Source of the DNA: Symsagittifera roscoffensis
Taxonomy: Eukaryota; Xenacoelomorpha; Acoela; Convolutidae
Length of the DNA stretch: 64,000 nt
Direction of reading: 5' to 3'
NCBI RefSeq assembly: GCF_963678635.1
Contig: NC_087066.1
Coordinates: 46,115,225-46,179,224 of the forward strand
The position numbers and the translations under genes were made by a program. Positions within the stretch are counted from its first letter, which is position 1; each line of letters starts with the position of its first letter. Below are positions 21,126 to 30,088 of the stretch, piece by piece. Below the pieces are notes generated by a model. It saw only the letters and a list, made by a program, of their open reading frames with translations. It had not been told where the DNA came from and did not search any database.

Positions 21126-22003
21126 GAAATTTATGTTTCGATTTAGAGTATGGGATCATAAACTAATATATCACGGAATATTTTTTTTTCTCGAAAGAAT
21201 CTTAAATTCTTATTTCATGTTATTTATTTTCCCTCAGGTTATCTGGGGAAAATTTTCAAGAGGGGATTATCTTTGACAGGTTAGTTATTCCGCTCCACGG
21301 GATATCAGGGGAATCTTGACAGCTCCTCACGGTTGATTACTTTTATATCCTACTTAATCTTTTTTCCGCAGGTTATCTGGAGAGCGGATGACAGGTTCAT
21401 TACACTTGTTAATTTTATTATTTATTTTATCTTTTTTCACATAATTATCTCACTTATTTTTACCTCAACTGGTTTATTTATTCTGTCATATTTCTTGCTA
21501 CGATTCATTTCAGTTCTCTTTTATCACTTTGTCTTTAATCTTTAAAAAGTTCTCTGAAATTTCCAAATTTTCCAAAAAAATTGTTTGAAATTTCCAAATT
21601 TTTCAAAAAATTATCATCCAAATATATCAATTGCTCTGCCACGGTAAAAATTTACACTGAGAAAAAAATTGTATCATATTTTTTTTGGATCTGATATTTT
21701 TGTGTAATAATTTTTCCATCTTTCTCAGAGTAAACTTTTAAGAAAATTATACAATTTACTAGAAGTTGGTTACAATTTTCGTAAATTTATCTACTCTATC
21801 GTTAATTCTTTCAATTGGGGGACTACAACATCCATATTTCATCATCATTCTCCGTATTTCATCAAAGGGTTAGTTGCTAAGAAGCTTTTCGTAAAAATAA
21901 TTTAAGGAATTTAAAAAAGTAAATTACATAAACAATCAAACAATTCACTACATCGTATAGTAAAATTACTGCAAAAATTTACACTAACAAAAAAAAATTT
22001 ATT
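21126..22003. other. AT-rich non-coding left arm of Polinton
   Basis: No supported gene. It contains two copies of CAGGTTATCTGG (near 21236 and 21369) and low-complexity AT runs. A 70-codon plus-strand ORF (21333-21545) is hydrophobic low-complexity sequence and not called. Confidence 0.6.
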
Positions 22004-22402
22004 TTACATAAAATTACTGATAAAATTCAAAACATACACATCATGAACATTAATCAAGTTCTTCTGGAAGAATTTAAAAAGGAGAAATGCTGAATAAAAT
22101 GCGTAAAAACCACACAAATTATCAGTCTTTTGTAGCTTTCGAGGAACCATTCGTCGAAATTTTTTTGTCAAAAAAGGGTAAGTTGTTCTCTTTCTTCCCA
22201 AAGAATCAGCAAAGTAGTAGCTTTTATCCAGTCGAGCAACCATAATCCAGTGTTCTCCTCTATCCTTGCTTGGGGCTGAGTTAATAATTGCAAAAGAGTA
22301 TTTTGTTAGTTGAGGTACTGTATCAGAAGGGTATGATCCAATGTACTTGAACCTGAGCTCTGGAATTCTTTCAAAAATTTGCAAAAGTGAAAAGTTATCC
22401 AT
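22004..22402 (-). CDS. Polinton adenain-like cysteine protease
   Basis: 132 residues, close to the short Polinton form of the adenovirus-type maturation protease. Catalytic positions are visible: His51 (GEHWIMVARL), Asp66 (YYFADSLG), Gln91 (RKLQKTDN) and Cys97 (LCGFYAFY). It would process capsid and core proteins during assembly. It is last in a run of minus-strand morphogenesis genes. The ATG lies in the spliced 3' end of the upstream small membrane-protein gene (AAAGATGGATAA). The frame is intact. Confidence 0.92.
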   Translation of the reverse strand: MDNFSLLQIFERIPELRFKYIGSYPSDTVPQLTKYSFAIINSAPSKDRGEHWIMVARLDKSYYFADSLGRKRTTYPFLTKKFRRMVPRKLQKTDNLCGFYAFYSAFLLFKFFQKNLINVHDVYVLNFISNFM

Positions 22403-22428
22403 CTTTGCAATTGTAGGTTGATTTACAG

Positions 22429-22496
22429 CTAAAAATGAAATTGATAGTTTGATAGTGTACTTTAGGTTAAAAAAAAAAGAAAGAATAATGACTTAC
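22429..22496 (-). other. Candidate 68-bp intron
   Basis: On the minus strand: donor GTAAGT at 22496-22491, pyrimidine-rich AT sequence, and acceptor ATTTTTAG at 22429. Removing it extends the upstream Cys-rich ORF by ten codons, including two more Cys, to a stop that overlaps the protease ATG. Confidence 0.5.
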
Positions 22497-22702
22497 ACAC
22501 ATTTAGGAATTGAATCAACAAAGTCCCATACACAAGCTTTATATAGTGGGCAAAGTTTATTGAATACTGTTTTACAGTCTAGGTTGAAGAAGTTTCTCGG
22601 GTTTTCAACTAAACAGCATTCCTTCTCTATTTTTTCTGGAGCTTTAGGTCTTAAGAAAAACAATATAGATAGTACAGAGATAATAACAAAGAAAAGTCCC
22701 AA
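22493..22702 (-). CDS. Small Cys-rich membrane protein
   Basis: 69 residues with an N-terminal hydrophobic segment (FFVIISVLSILFFL, residues 4-17) followed by a Cys-rich tail (CC, DC, LC, AC, KC). This suggests a type II or signal-anchored, disulfide-bonded domain. It lies between major capsid and protease genes, on the same strand. If the intron at 22429-22496 is spliced, the protein gains about ten residues. Unrecognised family; possibly a virion or membrane accessory protein. Confidence 0.5.
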   Translation of the reverse strand: MGLFFVIISVLSILFFLRPKAPEKIEKECCLVENPRNFFNLDCKTVFNKLCPLYKACVWDFVDSIPKCV

Positions 22703-22744
22703 AAAAGTTACAATATTTTTATAGGAAACTGAAAACTCAAAAAA

Positions 22745-24069
22745 TTAAACATTTTTAGCGAGTGTTCCGAATTTGTCAATTTGAATATTTGATAGTCTTT
22801 CTCCCAAGACTATCACTTCCGTTACTTGCTCCAAGGGAAATTGGAAAAACATTTCTAATCTGAAGCTTTCTCCACTAAGTTCTGGATAATGCAAGTGTTC
22901 AGCGGCATCCTGTAGTGAAATCAAGTCGAAAACTAGAATATAGTGATTTTGAAAATCTTCTACAGGAAGAGCTGGAAAATCGTCGTTGAACTGCATTGCT
23001 TTTATTGTTGTAACATTGGGTCGACAAGGAGAAGTTGTATCTAATGAAATAATTGCTCTTCCACCTCGAATAATTCTAAGCTCTCTCAAATGAAATTGTT
23101 GATAATTGAAAGGATTTTCATAAAAAGATCCCGCAACAGCCAAATTTGTATTCATTTCAACAGCTACTCTTCTTATTGGGCATTATTGAAAACATTTTCC
23201 TGAATAAACTGGTTTTGACGAGATGGAATGATAAAGGTTTTTGCTATAGTTTCCATGTAATTGTAATGAGCAGGTTCCCTTTCCAGATTCCATTGCATGT
23301 ATTGATGATTAGGTTCAGTTACTAAAATTCTTCTTGTAAACAGTGAACAATCAACTATTTTCAGACTGACATTTGGATTATCAGATAACATGTAAAAATT
23401 AGGTCTAGCTCGAATAAGTTTAATTCGAACTTTGGTATTTGGTAGCAACAGTTTTTCGCAAGTAAACAAATCAATGGCGAGCCTCCCATAGAGTGAAAAA
23501 GTTATCCCTGTTCCCAAGGAATTTGCTCTATCAGTGAATGGATACATATCAAATGCATCAGGATTTTCTTCAAAACTGTATCCATGACAAGCAAGAATTC
23601 CTTTATTACTCACTGCTGACGAGTTGAATTCGTTCGATATCTGTGCCTTATGAGGATATAATCCATTGGCACTGTAAACCATTGTATTGTTAAAATAAAC
23701 TTCCCAGTTGGAGAATAGAGAATGTAGTAGATTGTTTACATAAGTTAAGTAAGTTTGTGGTTCCTCATCTGAATCTTCCTCCGATTTTGCTTTATGTTCT
23801 GCTTTTTCTTCTTTTTTGAAAGCATCAAACAATCTTCCTTTGAATAGTTGAAGCTTTAAGCTAAGATGGGTATCACGCATATCCAAGTAGAGATTACGAT
23901 CCGTTTCAAACTCAAACTCAATACTGCTTTCATCCAGAGAAGTACTGGGGAATACTTCTTGTGTGTAAGATGACATAATTGTTTCCAAAACTGGGACTTT
24001 ATCAAAAATCTCCAAAGAAGAATTTGTAAACGCTCCGTACCAAAAATGACTACTTTGATTTACACTCAT
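22745..24069 (-). pseudogene. Polinton major capsid protein (double jelly-roll), frameshifted
   Basis: The N-terminal part (24069-23173) has the hallmarks of the family: YLDMRDTHLSLKL, YVNNLLHSLFSNWEVYFNN and GLYPHKAQI. The C-terminal part (about 23185-22745) has NPFNYQQFHLRELRI and NHYILVFDLI. The two lie in different frames that overlap at 23173-23190, so one indel or a frameshift separates them; together about 440 residues. An acidic Lys/Glu insertion (EKAEHKAKSEEDSDEE) sits near residue 92. Its ATG overlaps the stop of the core protein gene (ATGA at 24069-24066). The protein forms the hexon-like capsomer. It is either dead or read by frameshifting. Confidence 0.88.
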
Positions 24070-24434
24070 TTTATCTTGTCAAAAATGTCTTTGCAAGAGC
24101 GACTGATTTTTGAACTACTCTTTCGAGAAATGGTTCTTCTTGTTCTACGCTTGGATTTTTTTTTTCCACCTCCCAGCTGTTTTCGAACTGTTTTTGTTCC
24201 AACATCTTTTGCAAACGTTTTGAGTTTTTTTCGTCCACTGATAACTTCTCCAATCTCTGGAGCGGCAATTTCAAATAAATCTGCTCCGATTCTTTTTGCA
24301 GCTGGGACTATATATTTTTTAATGAAGGGAATTGCAGTTCTCCCAAGAGTTTGTGCAAGAGCACCAAAACCTTTTCCACGCTGCCTTGCATGTCCAAGAA
24401 AAATGGGAAAATTAGCTGAACTTTGAGCAACCAT
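24066..24434 (-). CDS. Basic core/minor capsid protein (pX/pVI-like)
   Basis: 122 residues. The N-terminal half is a Gly-rich amphipathic helix region (RQRGKGFGALAQTLGRTAIPF, IKKYIVPAAKRIGADLFEI). The C-terminal half is very basic (GGGKKKSKRRTRRTISRKSS). Polintons carry such a protein next to the capsid genes, likened to adenovirus pVI/pX, which bind DNA or membranes in the particle. The stop overlaps the major capsid ATG. Intact. Confidence 0.75.
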   Translation of the reverse strand: MVAQSSANFPIFLGHARQRGKGFGALAQTLGRTAIPFIKKYIVPAAKRIGADLFEIAAPEIGEVISGRKKLKTFAKDVGTKTVRKQLGGGKKKSKRRTRRTISRKSSSKISRSCKDIFDKIK

Positions 24435-24622
24435 TTCGTATGAGGTATAAATTAAAAATGATTATCCGAAATCTTGCGAAACAAGAGGACAACTCGTGTA
24501 ATTCCTACGGACACAAAAGGAATTTTTTCACCTGTAGTATCCCTTAGTTCTATTTTTATGCTGTGGAAAGAGTTTTTTAATAATTTTTTAAATTGTAGAT
24601 TTGTGAAGGATTGATAGTTCGT

Positions 24623-25303
24623 TTACTGTCCTGTAGATATTGTGTCTCCATTTTTTACTTTGGAAATGAAAAGAATACAACGCAGTAATGGAGTTTTTGT
24701 ATCGCCTACTATATTATATTCTATAATATCACAATAAATCATTAAGGAATGAATTCTTATAATGTCGTAAGAATACTGAGGATAATGTGGTCCTTTTCCT
24801 TTCATTATAACACCTGTCTGATTTTGTTCTAAATCACAACCAAAAATGTGACTCAAATCAGCACTTTGAATTATAAACACTGATTGATCCTCAGGTAAAT
24901 GAACGGCAACTTTTTGTGTAATCTTATCTACTGATACATAAATTCCGTTATATTCATATTTTTGTGCTCCTATACATTTTCGAACTTTGTCATTCATGGC
25001 TACAACTATATCAACCTTACTTGGATACAATCCAGGTTCAACATGCATCGGTTGAATTTTTCTTTTTTCCTCAGGACTTTCTCGTCCATCTACGAAAGTA
25101 AAATTTCCCTCTGTAACGTTTTGGTAGAAACAAGGGTACAATATTTCTGAAATAGCAACCTCCCATTCTCCTTTTAGATGTATTTGTTCCGGTAGAAAAT
25201 TTGTAAAGGAACTAAGACTGTTATTCGGATAACAATTAAAAGAAGCATTAGAAACTAGCTCAATAGTAAAAGAATCCATGACAACTGATCGATAGAAACT
25301 CAA
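24623..25303 (-). CDS. Polinton minor capsid (penton-like, single jelly-roll) protein
   Basis: 226 residues. The N-terminal region FTIELVSNASFNCYPNNSLSSF, then LKGEWEVAISEILYP, is the recognisable signature of the Polinton minor capsid protein, which fits a single jelly-roll penton. The likely start is the internal ATG of MDSFTIEL (25279-25277). A short candidate intron (25285-25320) lies just upstream in the leader, between the integrase stop and this ATG. Intact. Confidence 0.82.
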   Translation of the reverse strand: MSFYRSVVMDSFTIELVSNASFNCYPNNSLSSFTNFLPEQIHLKGEWEVAISEILYPCFYQNVTEGNFTFVDGRESPEEKRKIQPMHVEPGLYPSKVDIVVAMNDKVRKCIGAQKYEYNGIYVSVDKITQKVAVHLPEDQSVFIIQSADLSHIFGCDLEQNQTGVIMKGKGPHYPQYSYDIIRIHSLMIYCDIIEYNIVGDTKTPLLRCILFISKVKNGDTISTGQ

Positions 25304-25320
25304 TTTAAAAAATGACTTAC
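25285..25320 (-). other. Possible 36-bp leader intron or splice acceptor region
   Basis: Minus strand GTAAGT at 25320-25315 and CTATCGATCAG at the other end, just before the penton-like ATG. 36 bp is very short for an intron, so this may instead be an acceptor for a longer upstream splice. Confidence 0.25.
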
Positions 25321-25322
25321 CA

Positions 25323-26279
25323 CTAATCTGAACATTTTCTCAGCTCTTTTTCATAAAATTTTCCCAGAATTTCTTCTTTTTCGAGATCTTTGATTATGTA
25401 TGTTGGAGGTTTTTTTGTAGATATTGCCGAAATTTCAAAAATTTCATCTGTAAACTGTGGCTTGTATCCTTTTCGCAACGGAATATCATTTTTCGAAATT
25501 CTAACTCTATCACCAATTTTGAATTTTGGTTTAGTATATTTCTTGAATGATTTGTTATACAAAATTGATAAAAAATCACTGTTTTTCACATCTCTGGGAG
25601 ATTTTCCAATTGATCGATTTTTGCGGCAGTTCAATGTAGAAACAAATTGCTGCAATTTGGGCTCAAATTTTTCACCATGATCTTCAATGTAACGATATAT
25701 TATATGTTTTAAAGATTGAATTGCTCTCTCTGCAAATGCAGCTTTTGTTTCACTCATTGTTGAGTAAACTTCAATGTCTTTCTCCTTGCAAAACTTTTTA
25801 AAAGTTCCCCCATATTCTGTTCCTTTATCAACCCAAAGTTTTTCAGGAGTGTTTTTTCGAGAAATCATTTTTCTAAAAGCTTGTAAAGTGTCTTTGGTAT
25901 ACTTTGTTTTCATTGTTTGAACTCTGACAAATCTCGAAAAAATACCTACAGCAACTAATAAATACTTGACTCCATTGTTTTGACTAGCTAACTTGTCTAC
26001 AAAAGCCAAGTCCATACACCAGATTTCATTGATATATTTAGAAAACGCTTGAAGTCTTCGGAAAGACCTGATTGGTGGACCAAATTTTGTATACGATGTC
26101 TTGGTTTGTAAAAACTTTTCTACTTTCTTTTTTGATAAACCACTCGCCTTACTCAAGTTTTGAATAGAACCGTACGCAGCTCTGCCCCTAGAAAACAATC
26201 TGTTTAGTCTTACCTTTTCAGATTTTGAAAGGGATCCATGTTCCTCTATCTTTTGCTTTGGCATTCTTGTTAAAAACAA
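25323..26279 (-). CDS. Polinton RVE-type integrase
   Basis: 318 residues with a retrovirus-like DDE core: Asp90 (IWCMDLAF), Asp151 (KLWVDKGTEYGG) and Glu184 (AAFAERAIQSL), a 32-residue last spacing typical of the family. An N-terminal helix-turn-helix-like part precedes it (GSIQNLSKASGLSKKKVEKFL). A C-terminal SH3-like module follows (KPKFKIGDRVRISKND). It would insert the element with 6-bp staggered cuts, in agreement with the CGCGTA duplication. The likely start is MPKQKIEE at 26264. It overlaps the upstream 113-codon ORF by about 46 bp. The triad is intact. Confidence 0.95.
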   Translation of the reverse strand: MFLTRMPKQKIEEHGSLSKSEKVRLNRLFSRGRAAYGSIQNLSKASGLSKKKVEKFLQTKTSYTKFGPPIRSFRRLQAFSKYINEIWCMDLAFVDKLASQNNGVKYLLVAVGIFSRFVRVQTMKTKYTKDTLQAFRKMISRKNTPEKLWVDKGTEYGGTFKKFCKEKDIEVYSTMSETKAAFAERAIQSLKHIIYRYIEDHGEKFEPKLQQFVSTLNCRKNRSIGKSPRDVKNSDFLSILYNKSFKKYTKPKFKIGDRVRISKNDIPLRKGYKPQFTDEIFEISAISTKKPPTYIIKDLEKEEILGKFYEKELRKCSD

Positions 26280-26559
26280 GTTTAGGAGGAATATGTGTTG
26301 CTTCCAAAATAGTAAAGTGAATATCTAGAAAATCGGTGTTTTTTCGCTTTAGTGCACACACAAAGTCTACAATAGATTCTTTTGTATCTCGATTATCCAA
26401 TATAATATTGTCTGACTGGCTGATTTTAATTCTAGGAGAATTCAAAATTAAATCAATAATATGCTTATTGTTGCTTGTTTTCAACCTCGCATTTACAGCA
26501 CTGTAAGCAGAATCAAAATTTTTTGGTACAATCTCCTCTTTTTCTTGCTTTTGTTCCAA
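26218..26559 (-). CDS. Polinton accessory protein, 113 aa, unknown
   Basis: An open frame between ATPase and integrase genes on the same strand, overlapping the integrase start. Mixed alpha/beta character (KHIIDLILNSPRIKIS, ESIVDFVCALKRK); no signal peptide or membrane segment. I do not recognise it. The conserved position and tight overlap make it likely real. Confidence 0.5.
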   Translation of the reverse strand: MEQKQEKEEIVPKNFDSAYSAVNARLKTSNNKHIIDLILNSPRIKISQSDNIILDNRDTKESIVDFVCALKRKNTDFLDIHFTILEATHIPPKLVFNKNAKAKDRGTWIPFKI

Positions 26560-26706
26560 TTTTTGTTTTCTTGGAAGTGTACTTTGTGATTGATAAACTG
26601 ATTAATTAATAATAATTAACTGAATACGGAATTAAAACAAACTGTTCCATACTATGTCAATCGTTTAATGACAAAAGGGGTGATGATAGATATCAATTGT
26701 AACCCT

Positions 26707-27654
26707 TTAGTTGAACATAAAATAATTCTTCTTTTGTGTAGAGGAGTTCTTTTTTGTGTTAGTTCTGAATTTTTTTTTCGATATTTTACTACGTCTTCTT
26801 TCCGAAGATCTCGAAGCTCTCCTCTTAATGGGTTTACTAAACACTCGCTCAGAAACTGAATGAAATCGTTTGGGCAATTGAGAATGAATTGTTTTCGAAG
26901 CCTTAGGGAAAATTTTTGAAATATTGGGAGAATAGAGACGTATTGTGTACTCATCGTCCAAAAACTTTGTCTCTATTCCAGCTGGTAAGTAAAATTTTGT
27001 TGGAACTGAGCCACTATTAGTGCAATACCTAAGTGAATCAACTGTTTTTGGGGTTAAATCAATAAGCAAATGACCATAAGGAACGGATGTTGCATCTTGA
27101 TACCACTCTTTCAATTGAGATCCTAGACCTAGTTGTTGACTTAATGTATTGATTTGTAAAACATCCCTCGGCGACTTGAACAAGACTTCGTGTGTGTTTT
27201 GTAACTCTACATCTCGTCCTAATTTGCTTTGATGAAATAAATTGTGTTTGATGTATATTGTATTCAGACCCCTGTGTCTCCCCGCAGTAGCAATTTTTAC
27301 AAATTGTTTGGAGTTTGAAATTTCTTCACAAGAATCATCAAATATAAGCAAATACTTAGTTCCATTATTGGGGAGATTTTCAATCAAGTCAAAATCTACT
27401 GCTTGGATAAATTTAAGGTTTTTTCTTTGCATTTGACTATAAAGAGGTTGATAATGTTGATAAAAATAAAAAATTTTGTCGAATGCTGGTTGAAAAGTAG
27501 CAATTTTCAACCAATCAAAAATTAGATGCGATTTTCCAGATCCACTTGGTCCAACTAGGGAAAAAAAAATTCGTTCTTTGGTAGATATTATTTTATTCAT
27601 AGCTTTCGAGAAGGTAGAATATAACCGACTGTACCTGATAAAATAGCTACCCAA
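26707..27654 (-). CDS. Polinton packaging ATPase (FtsK/HerA, A32-like)
   Basis: Walker A GPSGSGKS (residues 35-42 of the longest frame) and Walker B YLLIFDDSCEE (101-111) are clear, with the downstream TAGRHRGLNTIYIKHN motif of the A32-like genome-packaging ATPases. The C-terminus is a basic tail (KPIKRRASRSSERRRSKISKKK is partly shown: RRASRSSERRR). The start is more likely the ATG at 27600 (MNKIISTK), whose ATGA overlaps the stop of the upstream small membrane-protein ORF. It would pump element DNA into capsids. Intact. Confidence 0.93.
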   Translation of the reverse strand: MGSYFIRYSRLYSTFSKAMNKIISTKERIFFSLVGPSGSGKSHLIFDWLKIATFQPAFDKIFYFYQHYQPLYSQMQRKNLKFIQAVDFDLIENLPNNGTKYLLIFDDSCEEISNSKQFVKIATAGRHRGLNTIYIKHNLFHQSKLGRDVELQNTHEVLFKSPRDVLQINTLSQQLGLGSQLKEWYQDATSVPYGHLLIDLTPKTVDSLRYCTNSGSVPTKFYLPAGIETKFLDDEYTIRLYSPNISKIFPKASKTIHSQLPKRFHSVSERVFSKPIKRRASRSSERRRSKISKKKFRTNTKKNSSTQKKNYFMFN

Positions 27655-27779
27655 ACTGTTGTTTCTTCACATGTTGTGGATAACATAGTTCGAACGATTG
27701 CACATACTAGCATCAAAACTATAACAAAAAATTGGCACAAAAAAACTAAAAGAGATCTATTACATGTACGTCCAAACAA
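27597..27779 (-). CDS. Small hydrophobic membrane protein
   Basis: 60 residues with two hydrophobic segments (LLVFLCQFFVIVLMLVCAIV and TTVWVAILSGTVGYILP). Its TGA stop overlaps the proposed ATPase ATG by one base set (ATGA), a coupling seen elsewhere in this element. The unit TVWVAILSGTVGY looks like small hydrophobic accessory proteins of Polinton-related elements, from memory only. Confidence 0.5.
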   Translation of the reverse strand: MFGRTCNRSLLVFLCQFFVIVLMLVCAIVRTMLSTTCEETTVWVAILSGTVGYILPSRKL

Positions 27780-27938
27780 TTTCCCTGATTTTCGTTCATG
27801 ATTTTCTTCATCAAAAACAAAATTTCCTTAATTTACGGGTTTGTCACATTGATCGACCATCTTAACTCTAAAAAGAAAAAGTTGACAATGAATTTTAATT
27901 AAAGTTTGAAAATGGTAGTACATTAAGAATAATATAAT
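27780..27938. other. Polinton intergenic region
   Basis: Short AT-rich region between the small membrane-protein gene and the next minus-strand ORF. No signal called. Confidence 0.4.
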
Positions 27939-28487
27939 TTACAATTTGTTAAAAAAACATCGAGGCCACGTTCCGTATGCAAATGCTTTTCTTTCTGCAC
28001 AGTGAAGAGTTTTTGCATGACGAAATGGGTAGTTGCTAAACCTCCAATCAAATTCTTCATCTTTGAATATCAAAAACTGAACTTTAGGGCAAGCGTAGTC
28101 ATTCAAATTAATAATCTTTGTTTCCAAAAATTCTGATAGAATCTTACATTTTTCATAACCTTTTGCAAAAAATTCCGTGTCTGTGGCTTCTAGATTTTTC
28201 AAAAGTTCAGTATATTTTTCTTAACCACTGCTCCAATTGATTCCATGAAGATGCTGTGTACACCAAAAAGATTGGAATGTTGGTTTGAATTTTTTGGGAG
28301 GAAGAAAAGAATATCCTTCTGTTTGTCCATCCTTATAAACTCCTAATTCTTTCACTATATTGCTTTCGATACATTCAATATCCAAAACGACTAGACTCTT
28401 TCTGTTAACTGATTTCTCTGAAGTTTTTTGTTTAAAATGATTAACAATCAAACAATGCATATACTGATGAAGCAAATATTTTAACAT
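27939..28487 (-). pseudogene. Possible DEDD-exonuclease-like protein, in-frame TAA
   Basis: Two open stretches (28487-28224 and 28202-27939) lie in one frame, separated by a TAA at 28221-28223 inside NWSSG-stop-EKYTELL. The start of the fold reads SLVVLDIECIES, a D-x-E pattern like motif I of DEDD 3'-5' exonucleases, followed by KELGVYKDG and CTQHLHGINWSSG. The C-terminal part has CAERKAFAYGTWPRCFF. The nuclease reading is a guess from this motif order. The stop suggests a broken gene. Confidence 0.4.
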
Positions 28488-28845
28488 ATAAACAGAAAAA
28501 TAATCCAGTCACGTGACCAAGAAAGCATGAACTGGGGAGACTAGGTGCAACATAACAATACCCAGGACCTTTTTTTGTAGTAGATTTCACAGATCCAGCA
28601 GAGTCATGTAGAATTGCATGTAGTCTAAAAATTTTGGAGTTTACAAAAAAGTAATCCATACAGGAATTTCCGTATCCAATTAGTCCGCCAAAAGGAAATT
28701 TTTGGTCCATTTCTTTTAAATTTATGTCCGGGTCCAAAACAATACAGGTACAAAGAAATAAATTTTTTCTTTTTGTATTTGATGAGAAATCTTGCCTAAT
28801 AATCTCAAAAACTCTTAGAATTTCATTCAATTTCTGTACGTTCAT
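28441..28845 (-). CDS. Polinton accessory protein, 134 aa, unknown
   Basis: Contains IGYGNSCMDYFFVNSKIFRLH, then LHDSAGSVKSTTKKGPGYCYV and CFLGHVTGLFFCLYVKIF. These blocks look conserved and globular, but I cannot name the family. It overlaps the next ORF (28487-) by 47 bp in another frame. The two may be one protein broken by a frameshift, or two coupled genes. It overlaps the upstream PC4-like gene by 23 bp. Confidence 0.45.
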   Translation of the reverse strand: MNVQKLNEILRVFEIIRQDFSSNTKRKNLFLCTCIVLDPDINLKEMDQKFPFGGLIGYGNSCMDYFFVNSKIFRLHAILHDSAGSVKSTTKKGPGYCYVAPSLPSSCFLGHVTGLFFCLYVKIFASSVYALFDC

Positions 28846-29266
28846 TTCCTACAGTGCATTCGTCAATAATGATACAAGATTTTTTGAAGGTCTCTACATA
28901 ACCTAGTAATGAAGGAAGCATATCAAGTAATTTATCATATTCTTCTCTTTGTAGTTGTAAAGATTGATTATTTTTCCATTGATTTCCATTTCTACGATAT
29001 TCTACAAGATCTATTTTTTTGGTATCTGATCTGCATCCTATGTGAATTTTTCTTCTACCATTATGCAGATTCCACTCAAAGTGAGATATTTGGGAGTCTA
29101 CGTCCAAATTCTGCAAGTTTGGTAAATTTTGAGATTCTATAATTGTTAGTGAAATTTTTTGGGACTTTTCTTCTTGAACAATATGAAAAATTCCCAATTT
29201 ATTGTGAAGTTTTAAGAGTAAATTTCTTGAAAAACCAATATTCCATCTCATATTGTTCAACACCAA
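28823..29266 (-). CDS. PC4-like (transcription coactivator p15) single-stranded-DNA-binding domain protein
   Basis: 147 residues. The region GRRKIHIGCRSDTKKIDLVEY followed by NGNQWKNNQSLQLQREEYDKL parallels the PC4 fold order: strand with 'vrV', 'vDIReyw', 'g.W.p...gisL....w..L'. PC4 domains bind single-stranded DNA. A role in element replication or transcription is inferred. The N-terminal ~45 residues are separate (MVLNNMRWNIGF...). No lesions seen. Confidence 0.5.
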   Translation of the reverse strand: MVLNNMRWNIGFSRNLLLKLHNKLGIFHIVQEEKSQKISLTIIESQNLPNLQNLDVDSQISHFEWNLHNGRRKIHIGCRSDTKKIDLVEYRRNGNQWKNNQSLQLQREEYDKLLDMLPSLLGYVETFKKSCIIIDECTVGNERTEIE

Positions 29267-29334
29267 TACTAAATGAAAAATGATTTTGAGGATAAATAGT
29301 TAAATTACAAGACAAATAACATAAACAACACAAA

Positions 29335-29553
29335 TTATTGTACATTACAGTTCTCAACAAACATAAAGTCTGCTAAAATTTGGGACAATTCTTTGAATTT
29401 GTTCAAAGTATAGTTGACATAGGCAACTTGTTTCATTGCTTCATTCTCTTTTGCGGTGAACAGTCGAATCTGAATGTAGGGATGTTTGTTAATATTGTAC
29501 CTCTTGATCGTGACACAAACTTGTCTTCTATTGTATGTTGCTATGTCATACAC
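29335..29553 (-). CDS. Possible second PC4-like small protein
   Basis: 72 residues: RRQVCVTIKRYNINKHPYI, QIRLF, then YVNYTLNKFKELSQILADF. The same strand-strand-helix order as PC4 appears, but weaker than in the neighbour at 28823. It could equally be an unrelated small protein. Confidence 0.35.
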   Translation of the reverse strand: MYDIATYNRRQVCVTIKRYNINKHPYIQIRLFTAKENEAMKQVAYVNYTLNKFKELSQILADFMFVENCNVQ

Positions 29554-29574
29554 TTTGTTGCAGTTGGCAAGCTC

Positions 29575-29874
29575 CTAATTCATAGTTGACTCTTTGTCAG
29601 AAGTGAGTTCAAACATAGGAACGAGTCCAAGGTTTTCAGCATCGTGAATAACAGTATTTCTAATCGCTGAGATTGCTTCTCCTTCTTTTTCACCGAGATA
29701 GACTTGCTGTCTTTTTTCGAGTTGTCCCAACTCATTTTTCTTGAGTAGTTGAAAGCAGAGTTCAAAATAAATTTTCCCTTTGTAGGATTTTTGAGACCAA
29801 GCAAATCTCCCAATTCTTGTTTGATTTTTTGAGAATTCAATGTAATTGGGACTTGTGTCTTTTCTTGAGAACAT
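29575..29874 (-). CDS. Polinton accessory protein, 99 aa, unknown
   Basis: RIGRFAWSQKSYKGKIYFEL, CFQLLKKNELGQLEKRQQVYL and EAISAIRNTVIHDAENLG suggest a small beta-then-helix protein, again reminiscent of a single-stranded-DNA-binding fold. It is first in the leftward run of genes. A TATA-bearing divergent promoter region lies upstream (29875-30088). Confidence 0.4.
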   Translation of the reverse strand: MFSRKDTSPNYIEFSKNQTRIGRFAWSQKSYKGKIYFELCFQLLKKNELGQLEKRQQVYLGEKEGEAISAIRNTVIHDAENLGLVPMFELTSDKESTMN

Positions 29875-30048
29875 TTTTGAAGAACAGACTGATCAGATGA
29901 AGAGAAATGAGAGAAATGATTTTGAGATTAAATGAAATTGAAAGTAAACAAAATGAGTCAATCACTGAACCATAAAAGGAAATAGAACTATAATTGGAAT
30001 TTTTGAGGGAAATTTCCAAATATGGAATTGTGTAGGTGTTAGTGTTCC

Positions 30049-30056
30049 TATATAAA
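30049..30056 (+). promoter_or_regulatory. TATA box upstream of plus-strand ORF
   Basis: TATATAAA 33 bp before the ATG at 30089, in the intergenic region between divergent genes. Confidence 0.5.
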
Positions 30057-30088
30057 TCCACAATTCTCAACAAAAATCATTCTTCCCA

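Noticed and set aside
21333-21545. Hydrophobic 70-codon ORF in left Polinton arm
   Set aside because: Low-complexity Phe/Ile-rich translation of AT-rich sequence with no context support.
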